64,000 bases of DNA. Origin: Vulcanimicrobiota bacterium. GTDB taxonomy: Bacteria; Vulcanimicrobiota; Xenobia; Xenobiales; JADMJV01. Below, piece by piece: positions 42,020 through 51,767 of the stretch. A program made the position numbers and the translations under genes. The stretch is taken from the NCBI GenBank assembly GCA_019637395.1, contig JAHBVR010000005.1:253312-317311 (forward strand), written 5' to 3'. The notes beneath the pieces were generated by a model. That model did no database searches, was not told the DNA's origin, and saw only the letters and a program-made list of their open reading frames with translations. The number at the start of each line of letters is the position of its first letter. Position 1 is the stretch's first letter.

Positions 42020-44374
42020 TCAGTTGGGCGCAATCAGCTCGATGCCGGCCTCGCGTAACTGGCGCGTGACTTCCACTGCCAGCTCCGAGCGCACTCGGGG
42101 CATCTTCTTGTAGTCCTCGACCCAGGCCAGCAGTTGCATTTCCACCGCCCGGCCGTTGAAGCCGAGCAGGTAGGTGGCCGGGGCCGGAGTCTTCATGACC
42201 CGGGGGTTTTCATCGGCGACCTTGGCCATGATGGCTAGAGCCTGTTCCGGTGAAGAGTCCAAGGTGATGCCGAACTTGAGTTCACAGCGGCGGGAGATGC
42301 CCGACTTGGTCCAGTTGACCACGCGCTGGTTGATCAGGTCGGTGTTGGGCACGATCACTTGAGAGCCGTCGCCGATCACCAGCACGCTGGAGCGCAAACC
42401 GATGCGGCGCAACTCGCCCTGGTGCTCGCCCAACTTGACCGTGTCGCCCACATTGACCGGGCGCTCCATCAGCAGAATGATGCCCGATACGAAGTTGTTG
42501 ACGATGTTCTGCAAGCCGAAGCCGATACCGACCGAGAGCGCGCCGGCCACCACTGTAAACTTGGTGGTGTCCACGCCGGCTACGGCCAGGGCCGTCAGGA
42601 TGCCGATCACCAGGATGGCATAGTGAGCCGTGGTGGTGATGGTATAGGGCACGCCCTTGCCCAGCTTGAGCCGCGGGAAGATGTCCTCGCTGAGCACAAA
42701 GCGGGTAAAGCGCGAGACCAGGATGGCCAGGTAGATGACCAGGATACAGCCGATCATTGGTCCTAGCGAAAAGGAGAATTTGCCGATTCCGATCGGAGCT
42801 CTGAGGATATTGCTCAGGCCGGTAGTGGTGGTTTCGCGCACGCCCAGAAGATCCAGCACCATCAGGGCCCAGAGCAGACCGGCCAGCAGGCGGAACATAC
42901 GCATAATGCGGCGCTGGAAGACCCGGGTGTGCATGCGCACGCTGCGGATGAGCGAGAAAGGACGAAGCTGCAGCAGCATCACCAGCAATCCCTCGAGGAT
43001 CTTCAGAATGCCGTAGAGGATGATGCCCAGATAAGCGGCTCCAAGCAGGCCATCGGTAATCAGGTTGGCCAGAGCCACGTAGCCCAGCACGTTGGCCAGG
43101 GCGGCCGATACTAAACTGATGGCCATGATTTGGATGAAAAGGTCGATTCGACTTGAGTTTTCAGTGGCGGTGGCGCGGCGCAGGCGAACGTGGCCAATCT
43201 TGCTGAACCAGGCCAGGAAGACCAGTCCTGCGAGTCCTTCCAGTAATAAGAGCATGCGCGCCAGCAGGGGGATGGTTACAGTGATGGCCCGTAACTGGTC
43301 GACGAAGTAGAAGCCGACCAGGGCGTTCAGAATGGGCCACAGATAGGGCTCCACCAGCCGGCGCATGAGAGCGATGGCCGGGATCAGCGCGATGGCTCCC
43401 AGGCCCGCCATCAGCAGACGCGGGGCCGAGGGATCGAGGTTGCGGGTAGCCATCACGGACAGCAGCACGGCGGTTGCCACCGGGCTTCGCAGAATCATCA
43501 GCGCGGGAGTGAAATCGGCGGTGTTCCCTTCGCTCGACTCCTTGGTGCGAACCCAGAGTTGGGCGCGCGCCAGCACCAGGTAGAAAATTAAGAAGAAGAC
43601 GATGGGGGAGAGCAGCTTGCCTGGCTGGCGTTGCAGGTAGGCTCCCAAGGCTTCGACCTGGGCGGCCGAGGAGGAAACGATGTCGTAAGCCATGGTGGGT
43701 CCCAGCCGATTGGTGATTTCCGAACTCCACAAGGGCGGACTATCCTGCACCAGGATGTTGCTCACGGTGCGCACGCGGGCGGCGCTGAGCAGGTCCAGGG
43801 CTTCGCGCACGCGCGCGTCCTGACGGGTCACGGCGTTCTGCATGGCCACCACTTCCGAGCGCCGCTTGCGCAGAGCTTCCTGGGTGGTTTTGGTGCTCTC
43901 CACCGTGGATTGGGCCGACATCAGCAGGTCGGCCGGCAGTCCGGCCAGACCGGCCGCGTTGACGGTGGCGGTCCAGGCGGCGGTGGTCTGGTCGAGCTGG
44001 GTGAGTTCCTCGTCCAGCCGGGTGACGCGCACGGCCAGGTTTTGCTTCCAGTCGGGCAGCTCTTGGCCCAGCACCTTCCAGTTGTTCTCCAGATTGCGCA
44101 GAGTATCCAGGTTGGGCCGGGATTGCAGCACCCGGGCGTCCTCGTTGCGCCGCACATCAATTTCCTGAGTCAGCGGCGGCAGCTTGTCGCGAATCGACCA
44201 GAGGAGGTTATCGTCCTTGAGTTCGGCATCCAGCGAAGCCAGGCGGGCCGCTACCGTATCAGCCGTGCTTGAGATGTCTCCCAGCGGAATGGGGGTAGCC
44301 TCGCCAGCACCCTTGTCGGCCCAACATGGCGCTATCCAGAGCAAAAAGAAAAAAATCCAGTGGGAAAACCTCAT
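42020..44374 (-). CDS. Mechanosensitive channel of the large MscS/MscK type
   Basis: A 784-residue protein. Signal peptide (MRFSHWIFFFLLWIAPCWA), a periplasmic helical/coiled-coil region (about 20-240), around ten membrane helices, and a C-terminal MscS core (about 560-780). The pore helix reads VVAGALSVGIGFGLQNIVNNFVSGIILL with the Gly/Ala-packed pattern. The beta domain follows (MERPVNVGDTVKLGEHQGEL, RRIGLRSSVLVIGDGSQVIVPN). It opens under membrane tension during hypo-osmotic shock. Single gene, not in a visible operon. Confidence 0.92.
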   Translation of the reverse strand: MRFSHWIFFFLLWIAPCWADKGAGEATPIPLGDISSTADTVAARLASLDAELKDDNLLWSIRDKLPPLTQEIDVRRNEDARVLQSRPNLDTLRNLENNWKVLGQELPDWKQNLAVRVTRLDEELTQLDQTTAAWTATVNAAGLAGLPADLLMSAQSTVESTKTTQEALRKRRSEVVAMQNAVTRQDARVREALDLLSAARVRTVSNILVQDSPPLWSSEITNRLGPTMAYDIVSSSAAQVEALGAYLQRQPGKLLSPIVFFLIFYLVLARAQLWVRTKESSEGNTADFTPALMILRSPVATAVLLSVMATRNLDPSAPRLLMAGLGAIALIPAIALMRRLVEPYLWPILNALVGFYFVDQLRAITVTIPLLARMLLLLEGLAGLVFLAWFSKIGHVRLRRATATENSSRIDLFIQIMAISLVSAALANVLGYVALANLITDGLLGAAYLGIILYGILKILEGLLVMLLQLRPFSLIRSVRMHTRVFQRRIMRMFRLLAGLLWALMVLDLLGVRETTTTGLSNILRAPIGIGKFSFSLGPMIGCILVIYLAILVSRFTRFVLSEDIFPRLKLGKGVPYTITTTAHYAILVIGILTALAVAGVDTTKFTVVAGALSVGIGFGLQNIVNNFVSGIILLMERPVNVGDTVKLGEHQGELRRIGLRSSVLVIGDGSQVIVPNTDLINQRVVNWTKSGISRRCELKFGITLDSSPEQALAIMAKVADENPRVMKTPAPATYLLGFNGRAVEMQLLAWVEDYKKMPRVRSELAVEVTRQLREAGIELIAPN

Positions 44375-44482
44375 GGTTCGAAACCTCCACCTCCGACCTT
44401 AGGACGCCCTCCATGGTGCTCGACAGGCTTGTCAGTAACGGCGGCCAGGGTACTCAAGTCCCGCCACAGAAACCCAACGGCT

Positions 44483-45394
44483 ATGTTGGTAGGAGTGGCC
44501 GCCCGCCTGGGCGAGACCCGGGCGGCGCTGTGTGACGGCAACGGGAAGGTGCTCGAAAGTTGGGAGCATTTGCCCGAACTGAAAGACGATTGGATTTACT
44601 CGGTCAGCTGCACCGACGAGCGCGAGCCCGAGTTGCGCCGTTGGATGGAGGGATTTTCCGGGCGCTGGTTTGGTTGCAGCTGGCCCGACGCAGCTTTGGC
44701 CGGCGCCTTCTCGGGTCGTCCGGGGGTTCTTTTCACTACCGAGCATTGGACGATGTATTCAGGCTGCGCCGCCAAGAATGGCCCGGAAGCCATCTGTCAG
44801 GTACTGGCTCTGGCTCGTGAGGCCAACCACCGGACTCTTTCTATCGCTCACGGCGAAGGCGGCCTGGAATGGCTGGCCCGCGAGTCGCTGCGCCTGCTGG
44901 AGGAAGTCAAGGGGCCGTCGCAACACCGTCTGCAGCGCGCCCTGGGCGACTACCGGGGGAATCCCGTTCAGCGCGAACCTATGCGGGCCCGGGCCGTCGC
45001 CGTGCGCCGGGCGGTTATCGATCTGGCCGACTACCCCGGGCCCGACCCCGCCTGCCTGGCCGTTCTGGCCAAGACGGCTCGCCGTCTGTCGGATTTATTG
45101 CGCCGGTTGACTGCGCGCGTGCGCCTGCCGAATCCCACTCGAGCGGCCTGGCTGGATGGAGCCCTGAGCGGGCCTTTATGGGAGGCCATGCAGGTGGAAT
45201 TCACCAAGTATTTGCCGGAATTGAGCTGGCAAGCCGCTGACGCCTTTCCCGAGGTGGGGGCGGCCCGCCTGGCCCTGGGAGCGCTCAAGGAAGAAGAGCG
45301 GCGCGCCCTTAACCCGGCAGGACCGGGGCCGGCCGTATCCGCCGCTCTGGACGCCGATGCCTGGCGCCAGTTGAGTCGACTTAAATGGGCCTGA
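44483..45394 (+). CDS. Degenerate BadF/BadG/GlcNAc-kinase-type ATPase-fold protein
   Basis: A 303-residue protein; ATG at 44483. The layout follows the BcrAD/BadFG ATPase family (actin-like fold): an N-terminal strand pair MLVGVAARLGETRAALCDGNGKVLESWE, a central IAHGEGGLEWLARESLRLLEEV segment matching the family's GxEGSGxWLGREALR motif, and a C-terminal RLALGALKEE. The phosphate-1 loop, normally DGGGTKT, is here AARLGET without the Asp, so kinase or ATPase activity is doubtful. Upstream it faces the MscS gene in divergent orientation. Confidence 0.62.
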   Translation: MLVGVAARLGETRAALCDGNGKVLESWEHLPELKDDWIYSVSCTDEREPELRRWMEGFSGRWFGCSWPDAALAGAFSGRPGVLFTTEHWTMYSGCAAKNGPEAICQVLALAREANHRTLSIAHGEGGLEWLARESLRLLEEVKGPSQHRLQRALGDYRGNPVQREPMRARAVAVRRAVIDLADYPGPDPACLAVLAKTARRLSDLLRRLTARVRLPNPTRAAWLDGALSGPLWEAMQVEFTKYLPELSWQAADAFPEVGAARLALGALKEEERRALNPAGPGPAVSAALDADAWRQLSRLKWA

Positions 45395-45430
45395 CCAGGA
45401 GTGGCCCTGGCGGGCCGGAATATCCCTCGG

Positions 45431-46183
45431 ATGAAAAATTTTCTTGCCGTTGTCTGGCTGGCCTCATGCGCCTGGGCCACCCCCGCTGACCTGGAGCGTG
45501 CCAACGAGCTGCTGAGCAAAGGCCAGCCGGCCGAGGCGCGCACCATCGCCGAGCAAGAACTGGCGGCCAATCCCAAGAGTCTGCCGGCGCGTCTGGTCAT
45601 CGCCAAATCGGCTTTGGCTCAGAATGATATACAAACTGCTCACGGGCAGGCCGCCGAACTGGTCAAGGCGGCTCCCGAAAGCTCCGACTACAACGCCCTG
45701 TTCGGTCTGTTGTTGGTGTTGGAGGATCAGGCCGAGGCGGCTATCCCCTACCTGGAAAAATCCGTGGACCGCGGAGTGGCCGAGAAAAAGGACGCCGATC
45801 AAATGGCTTCCTTCTCGAATACGCTGGTGACCGGTCTGCATCAGGCCGGCCAGACGCCGATGGCTCTCAAGCGATGCCTGGAGTTTCTTAAGCTCTACCC
45901 ATCCTGCGGGGAACTCTATTTGTCGGCCAGCCGGCTTTATCGTGAGCGCAGCGACTACCAGAACGCCCTGGTGATGGCTCAAGACGGACTCCGGGCGGCT
46001 CCGGCCTTTTCCTCTTTGTACGCCAGCCTGGCCCTGGCCGAAGCCGGCCTGGGCCACAAGGATTTATCGGAAAAAGCTTATCAGCAATTACTCGCCAAAA
46101 ATCCGGAACTGGCCAAAGTCGTTCGGCGGGTGCTCGACGGCACACGTAAAGATTCGGCCGAACTCCAGGTTGAAGTCAAGTAG
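45431..46183 (+). CDS. Secreted TPR protein, 250 aa
   Basis: ATG at 45431 opens a signal peptide (MKNFLAVVWLASCAWA, cleavage before TPADLERA). The rest is about six tetratricopeptide repeats (ERANELLSKGQPAEARTIAEQEL; YLSASRLYRERSDYQNALVMAQDGL; SLALAEAGLGHKDLSEKAYQQLL). Likely a periplasmic protein-protein interaction scaffold. It follows the BadF-like gene by 36 bases on the same strand. Its 3' end is 3 bases from the convergent permease gene. Confidence 0.75.
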   Translation: MKNFLAVVWLASCAWATPADLERANELLSKGQPAEARTIAEQELAANPKSLPARLVIAKSALAQNDIQTAHGQAAELVKAAPESSDYNALFGLLLVLEDQAEAAIPYLEKSVDRGVAEKKDADQMASFSNTLVTGLHQAGQTPMALKRCLEFLKLYPSCGELYLSASRLYRERSDYQNALVMAQDGLRAAPAFSSLYASLALAEAGLGHKDLSEKAYQQLLAKNPELAKVVRRVLDGTRKDSAELQVEVK

Positions 46184-46186
46184 ATC

Positions 46187-47593
46187 TTAACTTCCTAGCG
46201 AGGCCATGGCCTGGCGGCGCGAATACTGCAGAATTAGATAGGCGGCACAGGCCTGCATCATCAAGTAGAACCAGGGAGTGTAGTAGAATGGAGCGGTGAG
46301 CACCACCCAGAGAAAGATGCCCAGCGGGAACAGCATGTGGCGCTTGCGCTTGACCCGGCCGCAGTGGCGGAATCCCAGCAGCAATCCGGCGTATGATCCG
46401 GCGGCGCACAGGCCCACGCCCACCAATCCTGCGTAAGCGATCAGGGCCAGGTTTGTCAGTGGCGGACCCCAACTGAAGGCGGTGAACATGCAGCCCAGGC
46501 TGACCAGAGCCAGTTCCAGTTGACGGGTCGAGTAGCCCACCTGAGCCCAACCATCCACGAAGTCAACCGGGTCGAGTGAGGTGACCACCAGCAGGTCCAG
46601 GGTTTGCCGGTCGCGTTCCTCGGCCAGAGCGCGGAAGACGCGTTGAGCCGAACGCATCGACTGGATGAGGCCGGCCAGCAATACATAGGCTGTCAGCAAC
46701 ATGGTCCCGTTGGCGCTGACCCAGACCGGCCAGGCTCCCTCGGACCAGTAGGTCAGCCCTAGATAACCCACGGGTAGAGCCGTGAGTAGACAGCCCCAAC
46801 CAAGGAAGTAAGCCAGGGCGGGCAGCCAGCCTCCGCCCAGCCTCCAGGATTCGCGAGCACACTCGCGGGCCACGATGGGGTTTTCGTTCCAGGGCACCCA
46901 GGAGCCCCAGCGGCGGGCCACCACGATTTCGGGAGCGGCCATGTGGCCTTCGGGGATCTGATCCAGGGCGTTGGAGGTGAGCATCCACAGCAAGGCGGCC
47001 ACTCCGGCCAGGGCCGGAACCGAAAGGACCCACCAGGAAATCCAGGCGCTGGCCAGGATGATCAGCATGGCCACGCCGACCGATGCGATGGCCTGCGGCG
47101 GAGTCAAACTGGGACGTGGAATGATACGTTGCACCACCGACAACTGGCCCATCAAGCTGGCCAGCGTGCTGCCCACGGTCAGCAGGGCGAGCCAATCCAG
47201 TCCGTGGCCCGGAACGGTAGCCAGGATCAAACCGGCCGGCAGGATTGCCCAGAGAGCTTGATGGCGCAGTCCATCTCCGAGGATGCCGGCCACTACCTGG
47301 CTGGAATGCAGGCGGCTCAAGCGAATCTCTCTCCAGGCCCCGCCGATCAGCAATTGATGTAGAGTGCCCGCGTCGCTCATGGAACGCACCAGGATCAGGG
47401 CCAGCAGGGCCGTGACCGCAGCCCAGGGGCCGACCAGATTGGTGTTCTCAAACAGCCAACCCATAAAGAATCCGAGCAACAAACTGGCCAGGTAGACCGA
47501 GAGGACCGTCCGATTTTCCAGCGCTTTCCGTTCCTTCTGGCGGGCCAGCAGGTACATCATGGCGGGTTCTTGCAACGCATAGCCTTTTCGCAT
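46187..47593 (-). CDS. ABC-2-type membrane protein without adjacent ATPase
   Basis: A 468-residue protein with about 10-12 membrane helices. The segment AEERDRQTLDLLVVTSLDPVDFVDGW is the E-x-E-x-x-T-x-(D/E)-x-L-L-x-(S/T) cytoplasmic signature of ABC-2 permeases and gliding/Nat-type exporters; a related NPIVARECARESWR precedes it. No ATP-binding subunit gene is beside it, so it may pair with one elsewhere or work as an orphan component. The ATG at 47593 lacks a strong SD. Confidence 0.72.
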   Translation of the reverse strand: MRKGYALQEPAMMYLLARQKERKALENRTVLSVYLASLLLGFFMGWLFENTNLVGPWAAVTALLALILVRSMSDAGTLHQLLIGGAWREIRLSRLHSSQVVAGILGDGLRHQALWAILPAGLILATVPGHGLDWLALLTVGSTLASLMGQLSVVQRIIPRPSLTPPQAIASVGVAMLIILASAWISWWVLSVPALAGVAALLWMLTSNALDQIPEGHMAAPEIVVARRWGSWVPWNENPIVARECARESWRLGGGWLPALAYFLGWGCLLTALPVGYLGLTYWSEGAWPVWVSANGTMLLTAYVLLAGLIQSMRSAQRVFRALAEERDRQTLDLLVVTSLDPVDFVDGWAQVGYSTRQLELALVSLGCMFTAFSWGPPLTNLALIAYAGLVGVGLCAAGSYAGLLLGFRHCGRVKRKRHMLFPLGIFLWVVLTAPFYYTPWFYLMMQACAAYLILQYSRRQAMASLGS

Positions 47594-47670
47594 CTTTGTG
47601 AAATTTGGCGCTTGCTCCGGGAACTCCCCCTGAGCAGGAGAAACGGCGTGTTCTAAGGAAGAATGACCAA

Positions 47671-48447
47671 GTGGGCCGCCTTCTGACCCTTTTTCTATTG
47701 AGCTTGCTGCTGTTGACTTCAGTGGGGTCGGCTTCCATTAAGGAAGTGCAGCCTGCTCCGCCGCGCCGCAAAGTCTCCAAACCAATCAGCTATCGATTGA
47801 TTTATGCGGCCGGAGTGCCCTGTCACGTGATCTTCGTGGACATGCGCTCGCGTAATTTGCGCCTCCAGGCGGTGCGCGCCCAGGACCTGGGCGCCCGTTT
47901 TCAGACCTTTGCCGATTTCGTGCGTCAGACCCGCCCGCTGGCGGCCATCAATGGAACTTTCTTCGATGTGCGCAGCGGGGCCATCATTTGTAACCTGGTG
48001 CGCAACGGACGCCTGCTGGAGTCGGGCGGAGCCGGACACACCTTTGCTCTGGGCCGGGATCGCAAGATTCGCTGGATGTCCACGGCCGGACGCGCCGGCG
48101 GACGAATCAACTGGAAAAACACCGAACTGGCCATTTCCGCCGGGCCGACCCTGGTGCGTCAGCACCGCATCGTGCTCTGCCCCGAGGCCGAAGGGTTTTC
48201 CGATCCGGGTCTATTCCGCCAGGCGCGCCGCTCGGGACTGGCCACTACCAAGAGCGGACGCCTGCTGCTCGTCTCGGTCAACCGTCCCATCACTCTAGGC
48301 CAGTTCGCCAGGTCCATGAAGGCCCTGGGAGTCAACGAGGCCATCAATCTGGACGGCGGCACCTCCACCGGCCTTTACGCCCAGGGCAGCTACCTCAGCA
48401 AACCCGGCCGTAAGTTGACTAACGTCCTGGTCGTCCGCCAGCGCTGA
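47671..48447 (+). CDS. Phosphodiester glycosidase (NAGPA/DUF2233) family protein
   Basis: A 258-residue protein from GTG at 47671 (AAGGA about 10 bases before). A signal peptide (GRLLTLFLLSLLLLTSVGSA) precedes the NAGPA domain: PLAAINGTFFD, ISAGPTLV, and the C-terminal NLDGGTSTGLY motif with its conserved Asp-Gly-Gly. Members cleave N-acetylglucosamine 1-phosphodiester-like bonds; in bacteria they are thought to act on exopolysaccharide or cell-wall glycans in the periplasm. Divergent from the ABC-2-like protein. Confidence 0.87.
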   Translation: MGRLLTLFLLSLLLLTSVGSASIKEVQPAPPRRKVSKPISYRLIYAAGVPCHVIFVDMRSRNLRLQAVRAQDLGARFQTFADFVRQTRPLAAINGTFFDVRSGAIICNLVRNGRLLESGGAGHTFALGRDRKIRWMSTAGRAGGRINWKNTELAISAGPTLVRQHRIVLCPEAEGFSDPGLFRQARRSGLATTKSGRLLLVSVNRPITLGQFARSMKALGVNEAINLDGGTSTGLYAQGSYLSKPGRKLTNVLVVRQR

Positions 48448-48451
48448 AGGG

Positions 48452-48907
48452 CTAGCTCCCGGCCGGGCAACTGCTTGCGATCAGGCTGTTCGCCCCGCAC
48501 CTGGGCCATTTGGGCCTGCGTTTCCGCCATGGCCACGTCTGCAACCACGGGTGAAACTCGCGGGGGACCTGGCCGACCACCTGGCCCACGTATTCGGCGC
48601 CGACCTGCTGGCGATAAGCCGGAGCATTCTCCAGAATATTCACCGCCTTCTGCACCTCCTCGGGCAGAGCCGGCGCGCTCACTTCGCTCAGGATCGCGGG
48701 GGAGGGGCCTGGGTGGTGGGTTCCTCAGGCGCGGACTCCTCAGGCGGAGGAGTCGACACCGGGGTTTTGCCGGCCGCCGGCTGAGGAGCGGGCAGCAGCG
48801 TGACTCCGTCCTGAGGCAGTACCTCCGGTTCGGCTTGGATGGGTGCGGCGGCGGGGTTCCGGGGCGGCCGGAAGGATGGGTAAGGAAGGTTGAATCGGAC
48901 TGGCCAT
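48452..48907 (-). pseudogene. Possible proline-rich protein with multiple frameshifts; fills a 519-bp gap
   Basis: This gap between the NAGPA gene and mdh has no intact gene. ATG at 48907 has GGGGAAG 8 bases upstream and starts MASPIQPSLPILPAAPEP. The adjoining frame continues as AAAPIQAEPEVLPQDG, then a Pro/Glu/Thr-rich stretch ending at a stop at 48688. A third segment (SEVSAPALPEEVQKAVNILENAPAYRQQ) continues in another frame to 48452. Two of the breaks lie at runs of five C residues, where one more C restores the frame. Either a decayed gene, an assembly artefact, or chance open frames in GC-rich DNA. Confidence 0.35.
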
Positions 48908-48928
48908 CGTGCAGTCTTCCCCGGAAAC

Positions 48929-48960
48929 AAAAAAAGCCCCGCCGGAGCGAGGCTTTTTTT
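48929..48960. terminator. Bidirectional Rho-independent terminator downstream of mdh
   Basis: AAAAAAAGCC (48929-48938) pairs with GGCTTTTTTT (48951-48960); the inner bases also pair (CGC with GCG around a CGGA loop). It begins 6 bases after the mdh stop on the minus strand and has T-runs in both directions. Confidence 0.9.
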
Positions 48961-48966
48961 GACGAC

Positions 48967-49956
<990 letters not shown>

Positions 49957-49992
49957 AGGGTGCCTCCGAAGGATGATATGCGGGGCGCTTGG

Positions 49993-50622
49993 CTACCGTC
50001 CGCACCATTCCTTCACCGACTTGCGCCCCTGGGCGGAGTCGAATTCGAAGTCCAGGCGGATGGTGTTGCCGGGGTATTTGAGGAAGACTTCCACCGACTT
50101 GATGTCGCGGTCCATAACGGCCATCAGGTAATCGTTGTCCAGGCTTTTTTCCAGTTCTATGCCCGGACCCAGTTTGCCGCTCTTGGGCTCCCGCGGGTAG
50201 ATGGTGCCGCTGAAATATTCGGCCGAGATAGAGCGGCGATAGACGTCGGTCAGCCAGACGCGGTATTCCCCGCTGACGGCGCGCGCCACTTCGGCGTGGT
50301 AGTCGCCCCACATCACCATCTGGCCGCCGTGATAGATCGAATGGGCGTGCTCGGCCGGAGCCGGCGGTGGAGCCATCGCCTCGACCAGGCTCTGGCGCGT
50401 AATCCAGGTGGCCATGGCCACCAGCACTCCCATGGAAATGGCCGTCCAGCCGGCGATTTCACTACGACTCTTGGGTTCGTCATCCTGGCTGAAGAGGGGA
50501 GCCAGGGCCATACGGGCCAGGCCTGCCGCCATCAGCAAGGTCACCATGGCCAACACCCAGTTGCCGAACAGCTCGATCGGAGGCAGAAAACTGGGGTCGT
50601 TGCCGTGGGCGAAAAACATCAT
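49993..50622 (-). CDS. Membrane-anchored protein with His-rich extracytoplasmic domain
   Basis: A 209-residue protein. Two hydrophobic segments (about 18-40 and 60-78) lead into an extracytoplasmic domain with HAHSIYHGGQMVMWGDYHAEVARA and GEYRVWLTDVYRRSI. The H-GGQ-x-x-x-x-GDYH-x-EV pattern resembles small beta domains found beside metal-handling or respiratory proteins, but I cannot assign a function. Its ATG overlaps the stop of the upstream DUF2231 gene (ATGA, 50619-50622), so both act together. Confidence 0.62.
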   Translation of the reverse strand: MMFFAHGNDPSFLPPIELFGNWVLAMVTLLMAAGLARMALAPLFSQDDEPKSRSEIAGWTAISMGVLVAMATWITRQSLVEAMAPPPAPAEHAHSIYHGGQMVMWGDYHAEVARAVSGEYRVWLTDVYRRSISAEYFSGTIYPREPKSGKLGPGIELEKSLDNDYLMAVMDRDIKSVEVFLKYPGNTIRLDFEFDSAQGRKSVKEWCGR

Positions 50623-51731
50623 GCTTCGTTGTGAATATACCAGGGGAAGCCCTCAACATACCAGATCAGGTTGACGGCGATGACGATCAGCAGAAAGATC
50701 CAGCAGCGGTCCCAGAGCTTTTTGTATTCCGGCTTGACGGTTTCCAGCATCTTCACACCGCCGCAGGCCAGCGCCAGGCAGCCGACCACGAAATGCTGGA
50801 CATAGACGCCCATGGCGGTGGTGGAGAAGGGAGCGCCGGTGTGCACATGGGTGAAGAGCATGCCTCCACCCACCAGGGCCAGAATGGCCAGCAGATGCGA
50901 CTGCAGCGAGTTGACCTCGCCCTTGGGACGGCGCCGGGCCAGGTTCATGCCGATACCGAAAAAGATCATGATGGTGGCCAGGATTTTGTGGAAAAGAACT
51001 TCCGGATCGGTGATGGGCAGCGTATTGCCCAGCGGCCAGGCGTCCCAGTCAGAGCAGATCATCAGGAAAATGCCGCCGCCGGTCAGCATGATCGGACCGA
51101 GCGCGCGGGCTCTTTCCTGACCGGGCAACTGGAAGTGCTGATAGGCCTGCCACAGAGCCAGGCCCAGGGTGAGCCAGCCGAACACGTGGTGCATCATGCC
51201 CGAGTATTCCAGTTCTTCCCAGCTGTTTTTCAAACTGAGGTTGGCCAGATCTTGCGGCGTGGCCGGATGGGGGAGGGCCGAGGTGGGGATATTGACGCCG
51301 GCTCCATGATCATACACCAGCCGGCCGCCTTTGTAGCCCGTCACGGTCAGGCAGCCCAGGGTGAGGATGGCGGCGAGCAGGTAAAACGACATGTTCTTGC
51401 GGTAGGATACGCTCGCCGGCTTCAGATAGGAACGCCAGGCGGTCAGCATGATGAAGGTCCAGGAAGTGGCCGTGGCCCAGGCTTCGTGATCGCCGATGGG
51501 TTTTTGCTGGATCTGCTGGTGAGCGGCCACGATTTCGGCATAGTTACCGGTGATAAAGGCCATCATCAGCCCGACCGTGCCCGCCGCCGTCAGCACCAGC
51601 CCCGCCCAGGCGGCCCTGGCGTTCCTGGTGATGAAGCCGAACAGGTCCAGACAGACCGCGAAGTACAAAAGGGCGATAGGGAAGTGGACCATCACGGGGT
51701 GCCACTCGGCAAAAAACTTACTAACTTCCAC
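50619..51731 (-). CDS. DUF2231-type polytopic membrane protein
   Basis: A 370-residue protein with about nine membrane helices. The N-terminal part has the DUF2231 hallmarks EWHPVMVHFPIALLYF and GYKGGRLVYDHGAGV. The C-terminal part has MMHHVFGWL, VLFHKILATIM, FTHVHTGAP and VYVQHFVVG: regularly placed His residues in helices that could bind heme b. That suggests a membrane redox protein, but this is inference. Coupled to the His-rich partner gene and 37 bases downstream of a lipoprotein gene stop on the same strand. Confidence 0.72.
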   Translation of the reverse strand: MEVSKFFAEWHPVMVHFPIALLYFAVCLDLFGFITRNARAAWAGLVLTAAGTVGLMMAFITGNYAEIVAAHQQIQQKPIGDHEAWATATSWTFIMLTAWRSYLKPASVSYRKNMSFYLLAAILTLGCLTVTGYKGGRLVYDHGAGVNIPTSALPHPATPQDLANLSLKNSWEELEYSGMMHHVFGWLTLGLALWQAYQHFQLPGQERARALGPIMLTGGGIFLMICSDWDAWPLGNTLPITDPEVLFHKILATIMIFFGIGMNLARRRPKGEVNSLQSHLLAILALVGGGMLFTHVHTGAPFSTTAMGVYVQHFVVGCLALACGGVKMLETVKPEYKKLWDRCWIFLLIVIAVNLIWYVEGFPWYIHNEA

Positions 51732-51767
51732 ACTGCGTCATTCCACGCCTGACGCCAGAGTCAAACT

